Shown here in pieces: positions 17,869 to 23,129 of a stretch of 23,129 nucleotides of DNA. The DNA is from JALYUA01 sp038229875 (GTDB taxonomy: Bacteria > Acidobacteriota > Thermoanaerobaculia > UBA5066 > Gp7-AA6): positions 1 to 23,129 of the forward strand of contig JBBROA010000070.1 in the NCBI GenBank assembly GCA_038229875.1, read 5' to 3'. The notes under the pieces were generated by a model. It was given only the letters and a program-made list of their open reading frames with translations, searched no databases and was not told the origin of the DNA. The first letter of the stretch is position 1, and every line of letters starts with the position of its first letter. The translations under genes and the position numbers were made by a program.

Positions 17869-19278
17869 ATGAACCTGCTGACTCGTTCGGGCGCCCTGAC
17901 AATTCTCCTCGGCGCCTCGACGGCCGCTCTCGCGGCGCCTGCCTCCGCTCCCTTCACCGTTCCCGTGGAATACCACAAGCTCGATAACGGATTGCGCGTC
18001 GTGCTCTCCCGCGATACGACGGCGCCGAAGACCGTCGTCGCCGTTTATTACGGCATCGGCTTCCGGATCGAGCCGAAGAACCGGACCGGGTTTGCGCATC
18101 TCTTCGAGCACATGATGTTCCAGGGCTCGTCGAACCTCGGCAAGATGGAGTTCATCAAGCTCGTTCAGGCGAACGGCGGGGTGCTGAACGGGTCGACGCG
18201 CTTCGACTTCACGAACTACTTCGAGATCGTTCCGTCGCACGCTCTCGAGACGGCTCTCTGGGCGGAGGCCGACCGGATGCGGGGTCTCGCGATCACCGGC
18301 GAGAATCTGATCAACCAGCAGGGCGTCGTCAAGAGCGAGGTCCGCGTCAACGTGTTGAACCGCCCTTACGGGGGCTTTCCGTGGCTCGACATGCCGCAGT
18401 ACGCGAACGTCAACTGGCACAACTCGCACAATTTCTACGGGGACCTCAAGGACCTCGACGCGGCGACGCTCGAGGACGTGAACTCGTTCTTCAAGACGTA
18501 CTACGTGCCGAGCAACGCGGTCCTCGTCGTCACGGGCGATTTCGAGCCCGCCGGAACACTGACGAAGATCCGCGACCTGTTCGGGAAAATCCCCTCTCCT
18601 CCGCGGCCCGCTCTGCCGGACATCACCGAGCCGAAGCAGGAAAAGGAGAAGCGCGCCACCAAGCAGGACGCGCTCGCGACCCGGCCCGCTCTCGCGTTCG
18701 CGTACCACGCACCGAAGACCAACACGCCCGAGTACTACGCCATGGGCCTCCTCGAAGAGATCCTTCTTTCCGGCAAGGACAGCCGCCTCTACCAGGCGCT
18801 CGTCCAGCGAACCGGCCTGACCGGCGACGTGAACGGGGGCATCAACTCCGGGTTGGGCAACATGTTCAACATCCAGGGACCCACGCTGCTGGTGGGCTCG
18901 CTCTACCACGACCGCGACAAGTCTCCCGAGCAGATCCTGAAGGTGGTGGACGAGGAGATCGACAAGCTGCGCAACGCGCCGCTCGATCGCGCGACTCTCG
19001 ACCGCGCGATCGTGAAGATCCGCTCGGACCTCTACGACGCCATCGAATCGACCTTCGGATTCGGTCGCGCCGACCTTCTGGGCAGCTTCGCGCTCTTCTA
19101 CGACGACCCGAATCTGATCAACGGGCTCGAGGAGCGGTTCCGCAGCGTCACTCCTGAGCTCGTACAGAAGACGGCGCGCGAGTACCTCGCCCCGGCGAAC
19201 CGGACGGTGCTGATCATCGAGCCGAAGCCCGAGGCCTCCCCGGGCAACAAACCGGCCGCTCCCAAGAGCGGCCTCTGA
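17869..19278 (+). CDS. Periplasmic M16 zinc peptidase, catalytic subunit
   Basis: The 469-residue protein starts behind GGAGGA (17859-17864) and has a signal peptide ending near AALAAPA. The inverted zinc motif HLFEH gives His77, Glu80 and His81; Glu157 in VVKSEVR is the likely third zinc ligand, 80 residues after the first histidine. The N-terminal pitrilysin domain is followed by a second M16 domain (GDFEPAGTLTKIRDLFGKI; ALAFAYHAPKTNTPEYYAMGLLEEIL). The C-terminal domain lacks the Arg/Tyr pair that clamps substrate in complete M16 enzymes. That pair is present in the product of the next gene, so the two probably form one enzyme. The family degrades peptides inside a closed chamber. Confidence 0.93.
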   Translation: MNLLTRSGALTILLGASTAALAAPASAPFTVPVEYHKLDNGLRVVLSRDTTAPKTVVAVYYGIGFRIEPKNRTGFAHLFEHMMFQGSSNLGKMEFIKLVQANGGVLNGSTRFDFTNYFEIVPSHALETALWAEADRMRGLAITGENLINQQGVVKSEVRVNVLNRPYGGFPWLDMPQYANVNWHNSHNFYGDLKDLDAATLEDVNSFFKTYYVPSNAVLVVTGDFEPAGTLTKIRDLFGKIPSPPRPALPDITEPKQEKEKRATKQDALATRPALAFAYHAPKTNTPEYYAMGLLEEILLSGKDSRLYQALVQRTGLTGDVNGGINSGLGNMFNIQGPTLLVGSLYHDRDKSPEQILKVVDEEIDKLRNAPLDRATLDRAIVKIRSDLYDAIESTFGFGRADLLGSFALFYDDPNLINGLEERFRSVTPELVQKTAREYLAPANRTVLIIEPKPEASPGNKPAAPKSGL

Positions 19279-19291
19279 GGTGAGAACGATC

Positions 19292-20689
19292 ATGAACCTC
19301 TCGACGCACCGCCGACTCGCCGGACTTCTTTTCGTGCTCGGGGTCGTCGCGTTTGCCGCCCCCGCTCTCGCCCAGAAGCAGGCGCCGCCCGAGCCCGGGC
19401 AGCCGAAAGACTTCGTCGTTCCGAAGCCGCGCAAGATCACGCTCGACAACGGCATGGGTGTCACGTTCGTGCAGTACGGCACGATCCCCAAGGTCACGCT
19501 GCGGCTGGGGGTCCGGACCGGCAACATCGACGAGTCCGCGACGCAGGTCTGGATGGCGGACCTCGTCGGCGATCTCCTGACGCAGGGCACCGCGACCCGG
19601 ACCGCCTCGCAGATCGCCCGGCAGGCGGGCGACATGGGCGGTGAGATCAACGTCGCCGTCGGAGCGGACCGCACCGACCTGACGATCGACGTGCTCTCCG
19701 AATTCGGTCCCGATGCCGCCCGCCTTCTCGCCGACGTCGCGCAGAATTCGAAAATGCCGGAGGGTGAGCTCGCGAGGTTGAAGGCGGACCGGCTGCGGCA
19801 GCTCTCGATCGCCCGAAGCCAGCCGCAGCAGATCGCCCTCGAGAAGTTCCGGGCGACGCTCTACGGCGACCACCCCTACGGACGCCTCTTCCCCTCCGCG
19901 GACATGCTTCAGGGTTACACCATCACCTCGACGCGCGCGTTCTACGAGGCGAATTTCGGAGCGGCGCGCTCCCGCCTCTATGTCGTCGGCCGCTTCGACG
20001 AGGCCGCCGTCGAGAAGGCGGTGCTCGCGGCGTTTGCGGGCTGGAAGCGGGGCGCGGCGCCGACGTCGAAGATCCCGAAGCCGAGGAGCGAGCGGCGCGT
20101 GGAAATCCTGGACAGGCCCGGCGCCGTCCAGTCCACGATCTACCTCGGAATGCCGACCATCGACCCTTCGAATTCCGACTACATCGCTCTCGTGGTGACG
20201 GACTCTCTCCTCGGCGGTTCGTTCGGCTCGCGCATCACAAGCAACATCCGCGAGCAGAAGGGCTACACCTATTCGCCGAACAGCCAGCTCTCGAGCCGGT
20301 TCCGCGACGCGTACTGGGTGGAGGTCGCCGACGTGACGACGAAGGACACAGGGGCCTCTTTGAAGGAGATCTTTGCCGAGATCGACCGTCTCCAGGCGGA
20401 GGCGCCGCCCGAGAAGGAGCTTCACGGGATCCAGAATTATCTGGCGGGACTCTTCGTCCTGCGCAACTCCAACCGGCCGGGCATCATCGCGCAGCTCCAG
20501 CTCATGGATCTTCACGGCCTTCCGGAGGACTACCTCAACACGTGGGTCAAGAAGGTCTATGCCGTGAAGCCGGGAGACGTGCAGAGGGTCGCCTCGAAAT
20601 ACATCGCGGACGACCAGGCGACCATCGTGGTCGCGGGAGATCAGAAAGCGATCGCGGAGCAGCTGGCGCCGTACGGTAAGAGCAGGTAG
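19292..20689 (+). CDS. Periplasmic M16-family protein, non-zinc partner subunit
   Basis: The 465-residue product begins at ATG 19292, seven bases after GAGGTGAG. A GTG at 19280 is in frame but lies inside that ribosome site. A signal peptide ends at APALAQ. The N-terminal domain has the M16 fold, but the zinc motif is replaced by ADLVGDL, so the protein has no metal site. The C-terminal domain carries IREQKGYTYS, where Arg320 and Tyr327 have the seven-residue spacing of the substrate-binding Arg/Tyr pair of M16 peptidases. This is the expected complement of the upstream protein and resembles known bacterial M16B heterodimers. The 13-nt spacing fits one operon with stoichiometric synthesis. 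Confidence 0.92.
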   Translation: MNLSTHRRLAGLLFVLGVVAFAAPALAQKQAPPEPGQPKDFVVPKPRKITLDNGMGVTFVQYGTIPKVTLRLGVRTGNIDESATQVWMADLVGDLLTQGTATRTASQIARQAGDMGGEINVAVGADRTDLTIDVLSEFGPDAARLLADVAQNSKMPEGELARLKADRLRQLSIARSQPQQIALEKFRATLYGDHPYGRLFPSADMLQGYTITSTRAFYEANFGAARSRLYVVGRFDEAAVEKAVLAAFAGWKRGAAPTSKIPKPRSERRVEILDRPGAVQSTIYLGMPTIDPSNSDYIALVVTDSLLGGSFGSRITSNIREQKGYTYSPNSQLSSRFRDAYWVEVADVTTKDTGASLKEIFAEIDRLQAEAPPEKELHGIQNYLAGLFVLRNSNRPGIIAQLQLMDLHGLPEDYLNTWVKKVYAVKPGDVQRVASKYIADDQATIVVAGDQKAIAEQLAPYGKSR

Positions 20690-20721
20690 CTCTCACAGTT
20701 AAAGATCGTCCGGCTCAACGC

Positions 20722-21192
20722 ATGCCGCTCACCTGGATCACCAGCGCCCTCCTCCTGGAAATCACCGCGGAGGCGCGTCGTTCGCCGAGACTTCGCAAAA
20801 ACCGGAACTTTCACGCGATGGAAGATCGGGTGCACCGGCTCGTCAACGCGCTGGAGCCCGCGACATACATCCGCCCTCATCGCCACCTCGACCCGGCCAA
20901 GTGCGAGACCGCGATCGCGCTCGCGGGCTCGATCGGGGTGATCGTGTTCGACGACGCGGGACAGATCGTCGAAAAGCGCGTGATCTCGCCGGGCGGACCC
21001 GTCATGGGCGCGGAGATGCCGCCGGGCGCGTGGCATACGTTCGTTTCGCTCCTGCCCGGCAGCGCCTTCTTCGAAGCGAAAGCCGGACCCTATGAGCCTC
21101 CCTCGCCGGAGGAGCTCGCGTCGTGGGCGCCCGCGGAAGGCACGCCGGAGGCCGCGGAGGCGGAGCGCCGTTGGAGCGCCCTCTTTCGCTGA
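20722..21192 (+). CDS. WbuC-family cupin-fold metalloprotein
   Basis: The 156-residue protein matches the WbuC cupin family: RNFHAMEDRVHRLVNALEP, then YIRPHRH, FDDAGQIVEKR, PPGAWHTFVSLLPGSAFFEAKAGPY and a closing WAP.E. Probable metal ligands are His53 and His55, possibly with Glu62, and His105. WbuC proteins occur in O-antigen clusters and elsewhere, and their reaction is unknown. No sugar-biosynthesis genes are near it here, so the O-antigen link may not apply. It lies 32 bp after the M16 pair and 21 bp before the methyltransferase, possibly in the same transcript. No strong ribosome site is visible. Confidence 0.85.
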   Translation: MPLTWITSALLLEITAEARRSPRLRKNRNFHAMEDRVHRLVNALEPATYIRPHRHLDPAKCETAIALAGSIGVIVFDDAGQIVEKRVISPGGPVMGAEMPPGAWHTFVSLLPGSAFFEAKAGPYEPPSPEELASWAPAEGTPEAAEAERRWSALFR

Positions 21193-21203
21193 GGACTGAA
21201 ACC

Positions 21204-21219
21204 GGATGAGCGGATGAGC
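21204..21219 (+). repeat. 8-bp duplication of the start-codon region of the methyltransferase gene
   Basis: GGATGAGC occurs twice in tandem (21204-21211 and 21212-21219). The first copy creates ATG at 21206, whose frame stops after three codons (ATG AGC GGA TGA). Its TGA overlaps the gene's real ATG at 21214. The GAGGA site (from 21191) is spaced better for the first ATG. Confidence 0.8.
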
Positions 21220-21855
21220 GGTCCGATCGGCGTTTCCGACACCTACGACCTGGTGGCGCCCGAATATGCCGCCGAGTATCCCGACGAGCTGACAGCGAAG
21301 CCGTTCGACCGGAGAATGCTCGCCTGGCTCGCGGACAAGGTCGCGGGGCAAGGCGTCATCTGCGACATGGGGTGCGGCCCGGGGCAGGTCGCCGCCTACC
21401 TCCACGATCTCGGCGTGAACGCCTGCGGTGTGGATCTCTCCGCCGGGATGGTCCGCGAAGCGGCGCGGCTCCACCCGTCGATCCCGTTCGCGCAGGGCGA
21501 CATGCGATCGTTGGCGGGTGTCCGCGCGGACGCGTACGGCGGCATTGCGGCCTTCTATTCGCTGATCCACGTCGCGCGCCCCGAGATCGTGACGGCCCTC
21601 CGCGAGCTCCACCGGGTCCTTCTCCCGGGCGGCGTGCTCCTCGCCGCTTTCCACCTCGGCCGCGAGACGATCCACCGGGACGAATGGTGGGGGAAGGCCG
21701 TCTCGATCGATTTTCTGTTTTTCGAGCGCGAGGAAATGAAGACCTGGCTCTCGGAAGCGGGATTCGGGCTCGAGGAGTCGATCGAGCGGGACCCCTATCC
21801 GGAGGTCGAGTATCCGAGCCGACGCGCCTACCTGTTCGCCCGAAAGCCCTCGTAG
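21214..21855 (+). CDS. Class I SAM-dependent methyltransferase, substrate unknown
   Basis: The 213-residue protein has the Methyltransf_25/11-type Rossmann fold. Motif I is VICDMGCGPGQVAAYL, the acidic end of strand 2 is CGVDLS, motif II is FAQGDMRSL and the post-I block ALRELHRVLLPGGVLLAAFH is typical. The N-terminal YDLVAPEYAAEYPDELTAKPFDRRML is common in this group. The C-terminal part (FFEREEMKTWLSEAGF) fits small-molecule enzymes, but no substrate can be read from the sequence or the neighbours. The ATG at 21214 is the first that gives the full frame. The TAG stop coincides with the first three bases of the MITE-like element, so the last residues may have been set by that insertion. Confidence 0.88.
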   Translation: MSGPIGVSDTYDLVAPEYAAEYPDELTAKPFDRRMLAWLADKVAGQGVICDMGCGPGQVAAYLHDLGVNACGVDLSAGMVREAARLHPSIPFAQGDMRSLAGVRADAYGGIAAFYSLIHVARPEIVTALRELHRVLLPGGVLLAAFHLGRETIHRDEWWGKAVSIDFLFFEREEMKTWLSEAGFGLEESIERDPYPEVEYPSRRAYLFARKPS

Positions 21856-22031
21856 GAGCCTGTCCTCGTAATCTCCTGCTGCGCGCCGGCGATGCTCTCG
21901 CTGCGAGCGGAATGCTCGAAAAACGGCTTGTGCGGCGTAGCCGGGCTACGCCTCCGCGCCGTTTTCCTGCGCTCCCGCTCTCGCTTCGGCCTCACCGCGC
22001 TCGCAACGGTCATTACTCGGACAGGCTCCTA
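21853..22031. mobile_element. MITE-like element with 20-bp terminal inverted repeats
   Basis: The 20-base left end (21853-21872, TAGGAGCCTGTCC ... GTAAT) is the reverse complement of the right end (22012-22031) at 18 of 20 positions. Inside are nested dyads: GCGAGCG/CGCTCGC (21903-21909 and 21998-22004), AAAACGGC/GCCGTTTT and a near-perfect central hairpin. At 179 bp it is too short to encode a transposase and no open frame in it looks real. No obvious target-site duplication flanks it. It explains most of the gap between the methyltransferase and padR. Confidence 0.75.
21920..21965. terminator. Hairpin with flanking A and T tracts, probable bidirectional terminator inside the MITE-like element
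   Basis: AAAACGGC (21920-21927) pairs with GCCGTTTT (21958-21965), enclosing GGCGTAGCC (21934-21942) and GGCTACGCC (21944-21952), which pair perfectly; GC at 21932-21933 pairs with GC at 21956-21957. The 3' arm ends in TTTT on both strands, as in an intrinsic terminator acting both ways. Confidence 0.6.
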
Positions 22032-22085
22032 GCCGAGCCTGAAGGTTTCGTCCCCGGCTCGATCGATGCGGTGCGAATCTATCCA

Positions 22086-22113
22086 TTGACGATATATCCG
22101 TTTGGGATATAGT
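22086..22113 (+). promoter_or_regulatory. Promoter of padR-permease operon, likely leaderless
   Basis: TTGACG (22086-22091) and TATAGT (22108-22113) match the -35 and -10 consensus at five of six bases each, with a 16-bp spacer. The -10 ends 7 nt before the padR ATG and no Shine-Dalgarno intervenes, so the transcript should begin at or beside the start codon. Confidence 0.7.
22093..22111. promoter_or_regulatory. Probable PadR operator
   Basis: TATATCC (22093-22099) and GGATATA (22105-22111) form a perfect 7-bp dyad with a 5-nt centre. It fills the -35/-10 spacer and covers most of the -10 box, so a bound dimer would block RNA polymerase. Autoregulation by the adjacent PadR is inferred from position and the A/T-rich dyad, which resembles known PadR-family sites. 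Confidence 0.6.
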
Positions 22114-22120
22114 CGTTCCC

Positions 22121-22477
22121 ATGGCGCACGACCCGATCTCCTCGCTTCTGCCCCTGCCCGCCGCGACGCTCCACATCCTGATGGCGCTTGCGGAGGAGGA
22201 CCGTCACGGCTACGCGATCCTCCAGGACGTCGCCGCGCGCACGAAGGGCGGCGTGAAGCTCGGGCCGGGAACGCTCTATCGATCCATCCAGAGAATGCTC
22301 GAGCAGGGCCTGATCGTCGAGGTCCGCGAGCGCCCGGCTCCGGAGGACGACGACGAACGCCGGCGGTATTACCGGATCACTCCGTTCGGCGCGCGGGTCG
22401 CCCGCGAGGAGGCGCGCCGCCTGACCGAGCTCGTCCGGCTCGTCCGCGCGAGCGGTTTCGTGACGCGTCCCGCCTGA
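22121..22477 (+). CDS. PadR-family transcriptional regulator
   Basis: The 118-residue protein is a short PadR regulator: LPAATLHILMALAEEDRHGYAILQDV begins the winged helix, LGPGTLYRSIQRMLEQGLI is the recognition helix region, and RRYYRITPFGARVAREEARRL forms the wing and the dimerisation helix. PadR proteins are mostly repressors of the neighbouring transport or stress genes. In Acidobacteriota such genes often precede ADOP-type permeases, as here, where only 5 nt separate the two. The gene probably represses its own promoter through the overlapping dyad. It also supports operon-level control of the permease. Confidence 0.93.
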   Translation: MAHDPISSLLPLPAATLHILMALAEEDRHGYAILQDVAARTKGGVKLGPGTLYRSIQRMLEQGLIVEVRERPAPEDDDERRRYYRITPFGARVAREEARRLTELVRLVRASGFVTRPA

Positions 22478-22482
22478 AACCG

Positions 22483-23129
22483 ATGCGTTTCTACCGGGCG
22501 CTCCTCCGTCTCTACCCGTCGTCGTTCCGGTCCGAGTACGGACGCGAGATGGAGGCGATTTTCGCCGGGCGCCTCGCCAGGAGCGGCCCGGCGGGCGCCT
22601 GGGGCCTGTGGATCTCGGCGTTCTTCGACGTCCTCGGGAACGCCGCCCGCGCGCACATCGACATCCTCCGGCAGGACACGGTGTACGCCTTTCGGACCAT
22701 GCGGCGCTCGCCCGGCTTTGCCGTCACGGCGCTTCTCGTGACCGCGCTCGGGATCGGCGCCGCCACCTCCACGTTTTCGATCCTCGACCGCGTCCTGCTC
22801 CGCCCGCTCCCCTTCCCGGAGCCGGACCGGCTGGTCGCGCTCTGGCAGGACGAGGCCTCGAAGGGGAGTTACGGCCTCGAGGCCTCTCCCGCCAACTACC
22901 GGGACTGGAAGCGCCTGAGCCGCACGCTCGACGGCATGGCGGGGTACCACACCTTCTCGTTCAACGTGCTCGGAGAAGGCGCCCCTGAACGCGTGAACGG
23001 TGCCGTCGTGACCTCCGGGTTCTTTCCGACGCTCCGAGCGAAGCCGGCGATCGGGCGGACCTTCAGCGCCGAGGATGACCGGCCCGGTGCGCCGGGCACC
23101 GTGGTGCTGAGCCACCGGCTGTGGACCAC
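22483..23129 (+). CDS. ADOP-type FtsX/MacB-like permease, N-terminal 215 residues (3' end outside window)
   Basis: The frame starts at ATG 22483, five bases after the padR stop, and runs off the right edge. Residues 1-65 are the soluble extension typical of acidobacterial duplicated orphan permeases (RFYRALLRLYPSSFRSEYGREME ... IFAGRLA). Then come QDTVYAFRTMRRSPGFAVTALL and a first membrane helix (TALLVTALGIGAATSTFSI). The periplasmic MacB_PCD-like part follows (DRVLLRPLPFPEPDRLVALW, ASPANYRDWK, VVTSGFFPTLRAKPAIGRTF, DDRPGAPGTVVLSHRLW). The family usually has about 800 residues in two FtsX repeats and no ATPase gene beside it. The substrate is unknown; relatives of MacB act in efflux or envelope stress. 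Confidence 0.92.
   Translation, partial: MRFYRALLRLYPSSFRSEYGREMEAIFAGRLARSGPAGAWGLWISAFFDVLGNAARAHIDILRQDTVYAFRTMRRSPGFAVTALLVTALGIGAATSTFSILDRVLLRPLPFPEPDRLVALWQDEASKGSYGLEASPANYRDWKRLSRTLDGMAGYHTFSFNVLGEGAPERVNGAVVTSGFFPTLRAKPAIGRTFSAEDDRPGAPGTVVLSHRLWT

Noticed and set aside
17758..19674. A 638-residue minus-strand open frame opposite the M16 genes
   Set aside because: Its composition is a mirror of the plus-strand coding bias, and it overlaps two verified M16 genes and the start of the YheT-type gene. No family motif is seen.

Overview
The window looks like a piece of chromosome from a high-GC Gram-negative bacterium, most probably an Acidobacteriota member. The strongest pointer is the right end: a PadR regulator followed 5 bases later by an FtsX/MacB-type permease with the N-terminal extension of the 'ADOP' (acidobacterial duplicated orphan permease) family. 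The FecR/DUF6600-type envelope protein, secreted S9 and M16 peptidases, an LEA14-like lipoprotein and the SufU/SufT iron-sulfur operon fit that assignment. Class or genus cannot be told from the sequence alone. No tRNA, rRNA, CRISPR array, phage gene or transposase gene was seen.

Layout. 1-282 is the C-terminus of an aconitase-family hydratase. 616-3102 encodes a large exported FecR/DUF6600 protein with a long Pro/Arg-rich tail. 3266-9791 is the core of the window: a seven-gene SUF operon in the order sufB-sufC-sufD-sufS-sufU-sufT-rrf2. A sigma70-like promoter lies just upstream of it (TTGACA, 17 bp, TATGTT). It encodes the SufBC2D scaffold, the cysteine desulfurase SufS, the sulfur-transfer protein SufU, the maturation factor SufT and an IscR-like cluster-sensing repressor as the last gene. 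Facing it at 9892-10359 (minus) is an LEA14-like lipoprotein gene. Then come a small BamE-like protein (10543-10920), a secreted prolyl oligopeptidase (10989-13124) and a small Val-Pro-Thr-rich secreted protein (13240-13635).

13821-16514 holds glgA and glgC, glycogen synthase and ADP-glucose pyrophosphorylase, two consecutive steps of glycogen synthesis. A YheT-type hydrolase (16778-17761, minus) converges on glgC and diverges from a pair of periplasmic M16 peptidase genes (17869-20689). In that pair the first protein carries the zinc site and the second the substrate-binding Arg/Tyr pair, so they probably work as a heterodimer. A WbuC-type cupin and a SAM methyltransferase follow. The methyltransferase stop codon lies in the terminal inverted repeat of a 179-bp MITE-like element (21853-22031). 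The window ends in the padR-ADOP permease pair, whose promoter is overlapped by a perfect TATATCC/GGATATA dyad.

I see no wholly new multi-gene system. The observations most worth a second look are in the non-coding DNA: (i) three degenerate heptamer arrays at or next to stop codons; (ii) the MITE-like element that supplies a stop codon and contains a terminator-like hairpin; (iii) four genes that have a TANNNT box 6-7 nt before the start codon and no Shine-Dalgarno, suggesting leaderless transcripts; (iv) a pair of oppositely oriented REP-like palindromes; and (v) a suf operon whose own Rrf2 regulator is the last gene and has unusual cysteine spacing.
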